The notes: generated by a model not told the origin, from the letters alone. 6,682 nt of DNA from DASYAN01 sp036501345 (GCA_036501345.1 DASYAN010000337.1:1-6682), one strand, 5' to 3'. Positions 1 through 6,295 are shown, numbered from the stretch's first letter. Numbers and translations: made by a program.

Positions 1-1
1 C

Positions 2-673
2 GCTTTTCATTCTGGAAAGCAAGTGATCTCCAAGGCCAATCATTACGCCAGACTGAGGAAGCGTCTGCAAAAGAAAGGCACTCGTTCGGCTACCCGCCGC
101 TTGGTGGTCATCTCTGGACGAGAGAGACGGTTGAAGCAAGACGTCAATCATTGTGTCTCCAAAAGCATCGTTGCTGGGTACCCCAATCATCTGATCGGTT
201 TGGAGCACCTGACAGCTATCAGAGATCGAACCAAGCGCAAAAAAGGCAAGAAGGCAAGCAAAAAGCAGAGGAAAGCCAACGCCACCTCTTCCAAGTGGTC
301 GTTTGCTGAACTGCAAAGCATGATTGCCTACAAAGCCCCATTGTCTGGGAGTATGGCCATCAAGGTCGATGCCAACTACACCAGCAAAGCTTGCCCCATA
401 TGTGGGCATACCTGTGATGAAAATCGCCCAAACAAAGGTCTCTTGTTCATCTGTCAGAAGTGTCATTACACCCTCCATGCTGATCTGGTTGGGGCCAGAA
501 ACGTGACCATGCGAACGCTGCTCATCCGGCAAGACTGGGTGAGTACGGGTACCCTGTCAGAGTACCCTGATGTAGCGGATAAAGAAGCCAAAGCAGCACG
601 CCTCAAAAGGTTTGCTGAGTTGCGGTGGAGTCTAGCTACAAGCCCATCCCCTTTCGGGGATACGGGTTTCTGA
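2..673 (+). CDS. tnpB: TnpB-like RNA-guided nuclease of an IS200/IS605-type element, 5' end outside window
   Basis: This is the C-terminal part of an IS200/IS605 OrfB (TnpB) protein. The frame is open to the left window edge. The first possible in-window start, GTG at 23, lies in the middle of the conserved domain, so the true start is upstream. Counting from that GTG, the region with KGTRSATRRL and a later NH reads as the usual TnpB core. E61 in IGLEHL fits the second RuvC acid. A lysine-rich stretch follows at 71-84. The zinc ribbon has CPIC (C124, C127) and CQKC (C144, C147), and D154 in HADLVGARN fits the last RuvC acid. The first RuvC aspartate lies outside the window. TnpB proteins are known to cut DNA guided by an RNA made from the element's right end. 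No frameshift or stop interrupts the visible part. No TnpA is visible. Confidence 0.9.
   Translation, partial: AFHSGKQVISKANHYARLRKRLQKKGTRSATRRLVVISGRERRLKQDVNHCVSKSIVAGYPNHLIGLEHLTAIRDRTKRKKGKKASKKQRKANATSSKWSFAELQSMIAYKAPLSGSMAIKVDANYTSKACPICGHTCDENRPNKGLLFICQKCHYTLHADLVGARNVTMRTLLIRQDWVSTGTLSEYPDVADKEAKAARLKRFAELRWSLATSPSPFGDTGF
640..669 (+). ncRNA. right-end hairpin of the TnpB element, probable 3' part of its guide (omega) RNA
   Basis: A GC-rich hairpin overlaps the last codons of tnpB. The left arm is AAGCCCATCCCC, the loop TTTC, and the right arm GGGGATACGGGTTT with a two-base AC bulge. In IS200/IS605-type elements such a hairpin at the 3' end of tnpB marks the right end and the 3' scaffold of the omega RNA, with the guide being the DNA just after it. 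The full RNA would start further upstream inside tnpB, and I cannot place its 5' end. The exact junction with flanking DNA (about 670-676) is inferred. Confidence 0.45.
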
Positions 674-713
674 CTAGGAACAAACGGATCGACGGATGCG
701 GACTTTACTACTG

Positions 714-744
714 CTCTTGACCAACTCTTGACCAATTCTTGAGG
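714..744. repeat. 11-bp tandem repeat, two exact copies plus a partial third
   Basis: CTCTTGACCAA occurs at 714-724 and again directly at 725-735, followed by a diverged partial copy TTCTTGAGG from 736. It lies about 40 bp after the probable right end of the TnpB element. No function is evident. Confidence 0.6.
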
Positions 745-802
745 CTTCTCTCAACATACGATGCTATAGTTCATCTTGAAGATGACATAGATCACAAGAT
801 TT

Positions 803-834
803 GACAACTTGAACCCTAGGTAACGAAAGTTGTC
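803..834. repeat. inverted repeat, 8-bp arms with 16-base loop
   Basis: GACAACTT at 803-810 is exactly complementary to AAGTTGTC at 827-834. It could form a small hairpin or be a dyad binding site. No gene starts or ends nearby, so its role is unknown. Confidence 0.4.
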
Positions 835-1286
835 CCATTGTTCACTAGATAAAGCCCTCCTCCTGAAGTATTCTAAAAGAAGACGCTCTCATGGAGCTCA
901 AACGCAGCACAATACTGCTGAGATTACCATAGGAGATGACTATCAGGCTGGCTTGAATCAGATTCTGTAAGGAAGGCACGTCAAGAACCCTTGAAGAAAT
1001 CCAAGGGCTTGCGAAACGGCTAGCGCAACGTAAGTTCTTGTCTAGCGGGCTTCATTTAGTTTGCATGCCTATCGAACCAACAAGCGACTGACGCAGGCTG
1101 CAAAGGTGAAGGATTGCCGGGTGCTGACGTGGGTGGCATTCCGATCCTGATTGGTCGCTAAAGAGCAAAAGAACGTAGAAGGCAGAGGTTTGCCTCTGTG
1201 CCCAAGCTCCAAGAAAGGAAGGCCTATTCCTCCCCTGGATAAATCACAGGGGTCTCCTAGGCCGACAAGGTCAATAGACGAATCAG

Positions 1287-1325
1287 CTTAAGGAGCATGC
1301 AATGACGACATCGCATGCTCCTTGA
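1287..1325 (-). terminator. probable terminator hairpin of the beta-propeller gene
   Basis: AAGGAGCATGC (1290-1300) and GCATGCTCCTT (1313-1323) are exact 11-bp complementary arms around a 12-base loop, extendable by a wobble pair and an A-T pair. The hairpin begins about 23 bp after the stop of the minus-strand gene ending at 1348. On that strand the stem is followed by AAGCTGATTC, with no real T run, so intrinsic termination is likely but not of classic form. Confidence 0.55.
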
Positions 1326-1347
1326 AGTTGAGAGAGCAATGTCATTT

Positions 1348-2298
1348 TTAGAGAGGTAACACCTCATACAGGCGCCACTCGGAGTTGAGATCGAAGCGTA
1401 CCAGCGTTTTCTCGCCTGCCGTGCCTGTACGCAGATCAACACGTGAATTTTTCCCATCAACGAGGAACCAACGGTCGTGCTTATAGTCGTAACAGCAATC
1501 TTGCAACCAGTTCGTGTCAACAGACACCTGGGTTTCGATGGTACCTTTGCGATCTCTGAGACGAACGAGCAAGGCTCTGCCATGACCAGTGTCTGCAATG
1601 GTGATATAGTCTTCGTTTAAGACACGCACGGAGTGAGGATGATGCAGTCCCTCTAACACAGGCTGCCAATCTCCACTTTCTCGATCAATGGCGATCACCA
1701 TCCCCTGGTGAAAGAGGGTAGCTAACACTGTGCCATCTGGTAACTCAGCAGCCGAATTGACATGTGTGGTCTGAGCGAGAGTTCCATAGGTAATTCCACG
1801 ATGATCCGCCTCTTTGTCCACAATACGTGGCTCACCAGTTGGCGTTTGTCCAAAGCCATGGTCAGTCGCCCACCAGCTCCAGAGCATTTCCCCTTCCTGT
1901 GTGAACTCTAGGATGGCATCCAGGCCAGTACTAGCCACCAGATAGCCACGCTGGCTTCGAGAGAGCGAGTGAAGCATATTGAACATGGGCAAGCTTACCG
2001 TGTTTTGCTCTATAGTAGAGAGATTGGAAGAGACTTTATGTACATCAAAAATAGAGGCAACCATGACTCCGCCGTCAGATAATGCCATACCTGCGGGCAT
2101 GGGCATCTCAACGCTAGCCTGCACCTGCCCATCGCCATTGAGCAGACACAGCAAACCACCCTGATCCTCTTTAGGCTTTTGCATACTTCCGAGCGTTGTT
2201 ACCGGACACTCTGTTTTCTGCTCTGCCCACTCATTCTTAGCCCAGTGATTCTTGAGTAGGGAGTGTTTCGTTGAGATACAGCTTAGCAAGAAGTTCAT
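1348..2298 (-). CDS. beta-propeller protein of unknown function
   Basis: Predicted protein of 316 residues. ATG at 2298 is chosen because GAGG on the minus strand lies 10 nt before it; the in-frame TTG at 2307 is too close to that site. The chain shows repeated blade-like units in which a His/Ser turn or DG turn is followed by short beta strands: LHSLSRSQRGYLVAST near residue 110, THVNSAAELPDGTVLAT near 179, and LHHPHSVRVL near 219, each followed by a strand rich in I, V, A and L. This pattern resembles NHL, YncE or arylsulfotransferase-like propellers. I see no convincing lipoprotein signal or membrane segment, although the N terminus (MNFLLSCIS) is mildly hydrophobic. It probably acts in the cytoplasm, and no catalytic role can be assigned. 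It is transcribed divergently from the sulfite reductase operon, and the two probably share control DNA. I am confident in the gene and the fold class, not in the function. Confidence 0.75.
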   Translation of the reverse strand: MNFLLSCISTKHSLLKNHWAKNEWAEQKTECPVTTLGSMQKPKEDQGGLLCLLNGDGQVQASVEMPMPAGMALSDGGVMVASIFDVHKVSSNLSTIEQNTVSLPMFNMLHSLSRSQRGYLVASTGLDAILEFTQEGEMLWSWWATDHGFGQTPTGEPRIVDKEADHRGITYGTLAQTTHVNSAAELPDGTVLATLFHQGMVIAIDRESGDWQPVLEGLHHPHSVRVLNEDYITIADTGHGRALLVRLRDRKGTIETQVSVDTNWLQDCCYDYKHDRWFLVDGKNSRVDLRTGTAGEKTLVRFDLNSEWRLYEVLPL

Positions 2299-2355
2299 AA
2301 TGTTCAAACCTCACACAATTCTATGGCTTTGACTGTCCATTACCTGAGAATACGG

Positions 2356-2385
2356 TTGACAGAGCGACCTTCCGAACGTTATAGT
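2356..2385 (+). promoter_or_regulatory. sigma70-like promoter for the sulfite reductase operon
   Basis: TTGACA (2356-2361) matches the -35 consensus fully and TATAGT (2380-2385) matches five of six -10 bases, with an 18-bp spacer (17 if TTATAG is read as the -10). Transcription would start near 2392-2393, at the left edge of the palindrome, giving a leader of about 250 nt before sir. Confidence 0.6.
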
Positions 2386-2392
2386 TAGGAAT

Positions 2393-2409
2393 AACAAAAT
2401 TATTTTGTT
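2393..2409. promoter_or_regulatory. 17-bp palindrome, candidate operator shared by two promoters
   Basis: AACAAAAT (2393-2400), a central T (2401) and ATTTTGTT (2402-2409) form a perfect dyad. It covers the predicted start points of both the rightward sir promoter and the leftward beta-propeller promoter, a typical place for a repressor site. I cannot name the regulator, and none is encoded in the window. Confidence 0.5.
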
Positions 2410-2414
2410 GATCT

Positions 2415-2444
2415 ACTATATCAAGAAAATCATGTTAAAAGCAA
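2415..2444 (-). promoter_or_regulatory. sigma70-like promoter for the beta-propeller gene
   Basis: Read on the minus strand, TTGCTT (2444-2439) is followed after 18 bp by TATAGT (2420-2415). Transcription would start near 2407-2408, inside the palindrome, leaving a leader of about 110 nt before the ATG at 2298. The -35 is a weaker match than that of the opposing promoter. Confidence 0.4.
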
Positions 2445-2496
2445 GGGCCAAAATAAACATAGTTGCTAGTACACCTAGTACAAAGCGACTACAATA

Positions 2497-2569
2497 GAGA
2501 GAGGGTAGTTTTGTGAGGGGAAAGGGTAGGCGGATGAAGCTCAAATCGAAACATACTACCTCTTCTCTC
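2497..2569 (+). other. possible folded element in the sir leader
   Basis: GAGAGAGGGTAGT (2497-2509) can pair with ACTACCT (2555-2561) and TCTCTC (2564-2569), giving 13 pairs (one G-T) with a two-base bulge and a 45-base loop. GGGTAG occurs a second time at 2524-2529 and could compete for the same CTACC arm. This does not match a riboswitch I know. The purine-rich and pyrimidine-rich composition makes chance pairing possible. Confidence 0.25.
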
Positions 2570-2647
2570 AAACAACAAGGGCACCGACATACGTCCGGCC
2601 TGCCTCAGTTGATCGGAACAGAACAATGCCAGAAGGAGATTCCATGA
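2534..2647 (+). CDS. possible 37-residue leader peptide upstream of and overlapping sir
   Basis: A short frame starts with ATG at 2534 and stops with TGA at 2645-2647. It therefore shares ATGA with the preferred sir start at 2644, the usual arrangement for translational coupling. The peptide starts MKLKSKHTTS, is basic and hydrophilic, and has one Cys near its end. A purine-rich stretch (AAGGG, 8 nt before ATG) could serve as a weak ribosome binding site. The first half of the frame covers the right arm of the possible leader hairpin, so its translation would open that fold. I recognise no family. It may be a regulatory uORF or chance. Confidence 0.3.
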   Translation: MKLKSKHTTSSLKQQGHRHTSGLPQLIGTEQCQKEIP

Positions 2648-4407
2648 GCAGACCAGATCAGGAAGACACTATCCAAGCCAACAACCTCCTCGGGTTGGGT
2701 CCTGGCGAGGGTAGCAAAGTTGAACATATCAAGATTGAAAGTCATTATTTGCGGGGACACATCATCGAAGAACTCAATCAGGACACACCACGCTTCTCTG
2801 AGGATCATGTGCAACTCATTAAATTTCATGGGATGTACCAGCAGGAGGATCGCGATCTGCGACAGACACGCAAGGCGGCAGGAGCAGAGAAAGCCTATCA
2901 ATTCATGATACGTTCACGTATACCTGGCGGTGCAGTAACTCCTGAACAATATTTGGTCGAAGATGATCTAGCAGACCGCTATGGAAGCGGCTCGCTACGA
3001 ATTACAACACGGCAAGGGTTTCAGTTGCACGGAATTATAAAAGGGGATATTCATACGACCATTAAGAGTATTAACGACTCCTTGCTCTCTACGCTGTCAG
3101 CATGTGGAGATGTGAATCGTAATGTGATGGCCTGCGCGGCATCCGCCACCAGTCCCGCACATCAACGCATGCATGAGATTGCTCACCAGATTGCCATGCA
3201 CTTGGCACCACATAGCAATGCCTATCACGAGATATGGCTCGACGGCGAAAAAGCCGTGACCGTTGGCGAATCCGAAGAAGAACAGACTGTAGAACCAATT
3301 TACGGCCCGACCTACCTGCCACGCAAATTCAAGATTGGCGTTGCCTACCCAGGCGACAACTGCATCGATATTTATACACTAGACTTAGGACTCGTAGCTC
3401 AGGTGGATGGGAACGAGATTACCGGTTTTACGGTTGTGATAGGCGGAGGTATGGGTACAACGCATGGTAAGACCGAGACCTATCCTCGCCTTGCTACACC
3501 GCTGGCAGATATCACTACTGACCAGGTTTTGCCTGTGGTTGAGACGATTGTTACAGTTCAGCGCGATTATGGCGATCGTAACAATCGCAAGCATGCACGC
3601 ATGAAATATGTGGTGGAGGAGCGAGGTATTGCCTGGTTCCGGGCCCAAGTCGAGCAGCGACTCGGCTATACCCTAAGCGATCCAAGTGAGATCGTTTTCC
3701 AGAATGTAGATGATCACCTAGGCTGGCATCAGCAAGCTGATGGACGCTGGTTCCTGGGCCTGAACATTGTCAATGGACGCGTCAAGGATACAGAAACCCA
3801 GCAGACGAAAACTGGACTTCGCGAGGTTATCAAGCAATTCCGCCCCGGCATTCGATTGACAGGGCAACAAAATATACTCCTCACAGATATTGCTGAGGAT
3901 CAGCGAACTGCACTTGAAGCTAAGTTAAATGCATATGGCATCTCAGCAGATCCTAGCACGGCTGGTGCCTATCGTTTCGCCATGGCCTGCCCGGCGCTAC
4001 CAACCTGCGGTCTAGCAGTAGCTGAAGCAGAGCGCTACTTGCCTGATCTTGTGAAGGAAATCGAGACACAGCTGCACGAACTAGGCCTAGGCAACGAGCC
4101 ATTGAGCATACGTATGACTGGCTGCCCCAACGGTTGTGCACGCCCACATATGGGGGACATCGGTTTTGTGGGACGCTCCAAGGGTATCTATAATATTTAT
4201 GTGGGTGGCGACTGGGCCAATACTCGAATGAACTTACTCTACGCCTCCACAGTACGCACAGAAAATATTGTGCCCACGCTGCTACCACTACTGATTCTGT
4301 GGCGAGATGAACGCCAGAAAGGTGAAACTTTTGGCGATTACTGCCATCGTATCGGTATTGAACAATTGCAAGAGCGTGCTACAACCCAAATGGGAATAAA
4401 AAGCTGA
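2644..4407 (+). CDS. cysI: assimilatory sulfite reductase, siroheme/[4Fe-4S] hemoprotein
   Basis: This 587-residue enzyme carries out six-electron reduction of sulfite to sulfide in the cytoplasm. The ATG at 2644 is preferred over ATG 2626 because AAGGAG ends 5 nt before it. Two ferredoxin-like/siroheme half-repeats can be followed along the chain and resemble E. coli CysI closely. Residues around 88-95 (MIRSRIPGG) and 117-124 (SLRITTRQ) carry the siroheme and anion-binding arginines. LPRKFK (about 225-230) carries the two substrate lysines. The cluster ligands are C449 and C455 in CPALPTC and C494 and C498 in TGCPNGC. PTCGLAVAEAER is the sulfite rather than the nitrite reductase version of this motif. 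It heads an operon with two siroheme synthesis genes, which supports the call. No cysJ flavoprotein is visible, so ferredoxin or another donor may supply electrons; that point is inferred. Confidence 0.95.
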   Translation: MSRPDQEDTIQANNLLGLGPGEGSKVEHIKIESHYLRGHIIEELNQDTPRFSEDHVQLIKFHGMYQQEDRDLRQTRKAAGAEKAYQFMIRSRIPGGAVTPEQYLVEDDLADRYGSGSLRITTRQGFQLHGIIKGDIHTTIKSINDSLLSTLSACGDVNRNVMACAASATSPAHQRMHEIAHQIAMHLAPHSNAYHEIWLDGEKAVTVGESEEEQTVEPIYGPTYLPRKFKIGVAYPGDNCIDIYTLDLGLVAQVDGNEITGFTVVIGGGMGTTHGKTETYPRLATPLADITTDQVLPVVETIVTVQRDYGDRNNRKHARMKYVVEERGIAWFRAQVEQRLGYTLSDPSEIVFQNVDDHLGWHQQADGRWFLGLNIVNGRVKDTETQQTKTGLREVIKQFRPGIRLTGQQNILLTDIAEDQRTALEAKLNAYGISADPSTAGAYRFAMACPALPTCGLAVAEAERYLPDLVKEIETQLHELGLGNEPLSIRMTGCPNGCARPHMGDIGFVGRSKGIYNIYVGGDWANTRMNLLYASTVRTENIVPTLLPLLILWRDERQKGETFGDYCHRIGIEQLQERATTQMGIKS

Positions 4408-4451
4408 GGAACGTCTAATTTAGCTTAACATTGTGGAGGAGACTTGGTTCT

Positions 4452-5228
4452 ATGATGAGAGCAGTTCCAAAGCCAGTCGCAGGAGCGCAAAAAGTTCGTG
4501 TGGGATTAAAACAGATTGAAACAAAGTATTATCCGATTATGCTGGATGTGCGAGGTCAACTTGCCATCGTTATTGGAGGAGATACCATCGCGGCTGAAAA
4601 AGCCGCGAACTTGAGCGCAGCCGGGGCTCAAGTGACTGTGATGAGTCTGTCCTTCTGCAACGAATTACTAGATCTGGAACGGAACCATGCCGTTACCTTG
4701 CACTACAAGGCCTATGAGCACGGAGATCTGGTCAGAGCCTTTATGGTCATTGCCGCCACTACCCACAATCCAGAACTTAGCGAGGCCATCTGGAATGAGG
4801 CTCAGGAGCATCGGCAACTGATCAATATCGTGGACGTTCCCAGCCGTTGCAATTTTATTCTGCCTTCAATTTTGCGACGTGGACACCTCACCATCAGTGT
4901 CTCAACCGAGGGTACTAGTCCGGGTCTCGCCAAACGCATCCGCCAGCACTTGGAAGACCTCTTCCCATCTGCTTATACAGCCTACTTCCAACTGGCCGCT
5001 ATTGCACGCGCATATATCAAAAAGCATGGCCTCTCTTACAAAGAACGTGACATATTTTTTGGCGAATTTTTCAATTCGGGCATTCTAGAGTTCCTAATAG
5101 ATGGCGACCAGGTAGAAGCACTCAATACAATAGTGCAACTCCTGCAACAATACAACATTGATATCTCCGTCACAACATTGATAAATGATATGAAAGAGGC
5201 AGTAGGAAGTAATGATGGAAGTTCCTAG
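4452..5228 (+). CDS. precorrin-2 dehydrogenase, Met8/CysG N-terminal type (possible sirohydrochlorin ferrochelatase)
   Basis: Predicted protein of 258 residues. It oxidises precorrin-2 to sirohydrochlorin with NAD; relatives such as CysG and Met8 also insert iron to give siroheme, while SirC-type members do not. Start ATG 4452 lies 10 nt after GGAGGAG; ATG 4455 is an alternative. The Rossmann part begins with YYPIMLDVRGQLAIVIGG. The usual GGGxVA loop reads GGDTIA (residues 42-47), so the third glycine is an aspartate. NIVDVPSRCNF holds the conserved Asp (about 128) needed for catalysis in the family. ILRRGHLTISVSTEGTSPGLA is the helical domain signature, with Ser near 156. A C-terminal helical part of about 95 residues follows. 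It sits 44 bp after sir and overlaps the methyltransferase gene, so it belongs to the same operon. Confidence 0.9.
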   Translation: MMRAVPKPVAGAQKVRVGLKQIETKYYPIMLDVRGQLAIVIGGDTIAAEKAANLSAAGAQVTVMSLSFCNELLDLERNHAVTLHYKAYEHGDLVRAFMVIAATTHNPELSEAIWNEAQEHRQLINIVDVPSRCNFILPSILRRGHLTISVSTEGTSPGLAKRIRQHLEDLFPSAYTAYFQLAAIARAYIKKHGLSYKERDIFFGEFFNSGILEFLIDGDQVEALNTIVQLLQQYNIDISVTTLINDMKEAVGSNDGSS

Positions 5229-6057
5229 AACGTATAAATCAGTAGATGTACATTCCGGTATTGGCACAAAAGATACAGCAACCGCATCTCAGTCGGGCAA
5301 GGTCTTCCTCATTGGGGCAGGACCAGGCGATGCTGAGTTGATCACAGTCAAGGGCCTACGTTACTTACATCAGGCTGATGTTGTACTCTATGACCGTCTG
5401 ATAAGTCCATTACTGTTAGATGAAACGCGTCCGGGGACCGAACTAATCTTCGTTGGCAAGGAATCTGGTTGTCATAGCATGCCGCAAGAGCAGATTAACA
5501 AACTGCTGATTAGCCACGCACGACAAGGCCAGACAGTTGTGCGTTTGAAAGGGGGTGACCCTTTTGTCTTCGGACGGGGCGGAGAAGAGGCACAGGCCTT
5601 AGTTGATGCAGGTATTGCCTTCGAGGTTGTGCCAGGGGTGAGTTCGGCCACTGCAGTTCCTGCCTATGCAGGTATCCCTATCACACATCGTGACTTTACA
5701 AGCTCAGTCACCATTGTTACTGGTCATGAAGGATATTCAGCCTCGCCAACAGTCAATTGGGAAGCTCTAGCCGCCCTCGGGGGCACGCTAGTAGTACTGA
5801 TGGGAGTCAAGGCACTGCCCCATTTTACACAACGCTTGATCACAGCTGGTATGGACCCAACTCTACCAGCAGCAATTATCCAGGAAGGGACAACACCGCA
5901 ACAGCGAGTAATCACAGGTACCCTAGCAGATATTGCTCAGCTTGCCCAGGATGCGGGATTAGCCTCACCAGCTCTGACCATTATTGGAACAGTTGTCAGT
6001 ATTAGAGATGCTCTTGAGTGGTACGAGAAGGCAAAAGCTACAGCCTCTATAAAATAA
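5215..6057 (+). CDS. cobA: uroporphyrinogen-III C-methyltransferase (SUMT)
   Basis: This 280-residue enzyme transfers two methyl groups from S-adenosylmethionine to uroporphyrinogen III, giving precorrin-2, the substrate of the product of the preceding gene. Numbering from ATG 5215, GAGPGD (34-39) is the nucleotide-binding loop, VRLKGGDPFVFGRGG (109-123) is the central family signature, PGVSSATAVPAYAGIPITHR (140-159) is the active-site segment, and TGH lies near 169. About 28 residues of low conservation precede the domain. ATG 5215 has AGGA 7 nt before it; ATG 5212 is equally in frame but has only 4 nt. The overlap with the preceding gene is 14 nt (17 with the other start), which suggests coupled translation. 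There is no fusion to HemD or to the dehydrogenase, unlike the CysG fusion of enterobacteria. No clear terminator follows on the + strand. Confidence 0.95.
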   Translation: MEVPRTYKSVDVHSGIGTKDTATASQSGKVFLIGAGPGDAELITVKGLRYLHQADVVLYDRLISPLLLDETRPGTELIFVGKESGCHSMPQEQINKLLISHARQGQTVVRLKGGDPFVFGRGGEEAQALVDAGIAFEVVPGVSSATAVPAYAGIPITHRDFTSSVTIVTGHEGYSASPTVNWEALAALGGTLVVLMGVKALPHFTQRLITAGMDPTLPAAIIQEGTTPQQRVITGTLADIAQLAQDAGLASPALTIIGTVVSIRDALEWYEKAKATASIK

Positions 6058-6116
6058 ATCAGGAAAGTAACTCTGTCGAAATTCTTAGTGTAGTTGTGTT
6101 ATACTAAAAACAGAAA

Positions 6117-6154
6117 GCATAAGTCCCGCTACAACGAGGTGGCGAGACTTATGC
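6117..6154 (-). terminator. intrinsic terminator read on the minus strand
   Basis: GCATAAGTC (6117-6125) pairs exactly with GACTTATGC (6146-6154). After one mismatch an inner stem CGCTAC/GTGGCG closes a six-base loop. On the minus strand the stem is followed by TTTCTGTTTTTAG, a T-rich tail, while on the + strand it is followed by GCTAACCCC. It therefore suits the small minus-strand gene ending at 6296, with a 3' region of about 140 nt. Confidence 0.65.
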
Positions 6155-6174
6155 GCTAACCCCATATACTGCTA

Positions 6175-6256
6175 ATGCTGCCTAATGCAAAACCACTTGG
6201 CATGTTAAGCATTGTTCCATTAGACCTAACCACGTCAGGAGATGTAAGGGCAGCAT
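6175..6256 (-). repeat. nested inverted repeats in the 3' region of the ferritin-like gene
   Basis: ATGCTGCC (6175-6182) is exactly complementary to GGCAGCAT (6249-6256). Inside it CTAATG (6182-6187) is complementary to CATTAG (6218-6223), sharing one base with the outer arm. The stretch lies between the stop of the small gene and its terminator. It may form a structured 3' UTR or small RNA, though the arms are short. Nothing else is evident between 6058 and 6295 apart from the terminator. Confidence 0.25.
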
Positions 6257-6295
6257 CAGGTTTTCTCTTGCTCTTCGATCCATCAAAGGATGCTA

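Larger units (their letters stand above)
674..1286. other. intergenic stretch without a supported gene; several small inverted repeats
   Basis: No open frame of convincing length or recognisable product is seen on either strand. Short frames such as the one starting at 891 stop after about a dozen codons. The stretch holds these structures: an 11-bp tandem repeat (714-735); an inverted repeat GACAACTT (803-810) / AAGTTGTC (827-834); CCCTTG (988-993) / CAAGGG (1002-1007); CAGAGG (1183-1188) / CCTCTG (1193-1198) with a four-base loop; and CCCCTG (1232-1237) / CAGGGG (1247-1252). None matches a family I can name. It could be decayed mobile DNA next to the TnpB element, but I see no protein remnant I would defend. 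Confidence 0.6.

Noticed and set aside
891..1140. Possible remnant of a second transposase in the gap after tnpB
   Set aside because: Short translated pieces are interrupted by stops in every frame, and none shows a motif I can tie to a transposase family.
1257..1598. Minus-strand open frame of 113 codons overlapping the end of the beta-propeller gene
   Set aside because: It is a shadow in another frame of a better supported gene, covers the terminator hairpin, and has no recognisable protein pattern.
2461..2495. TTGCTA ... TACAAT as a second promoter for sir
   Set aside because: The spacer is 21 bp, too long for a normal sigma70 promoter, and a much better match exists at 2356-2385.
2626..2643. 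Upstream ATG (2626) as the start of cysI
   Set aside because: The AAGGAG ribosome binding site lies between the two ATGs and is correctly spaced only for 2644. The six extra residues add nothing conserved.
3953..4288. Minus-strand frame of 111 codons inside cysI
   Set aside because: It lies wholly within the conserved cluster-binding region of cysI on the other strand, so it is a shadow frame.
4431..4451. TTG start giving seven extra residues to the dehydrogenase
   Set aside because: Those codons contain the GGAGGAG ribosome binding site that serves ATG 4452.
6180..6285. Minus-strand frame of about 35 codons after the ferritin-like gene stop
   Set aside because: It is in the same frame as the preceding gene after two stops, has no clear ribosome binding site, and lies over the inverted repeats. 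There is no support for a separate protein.
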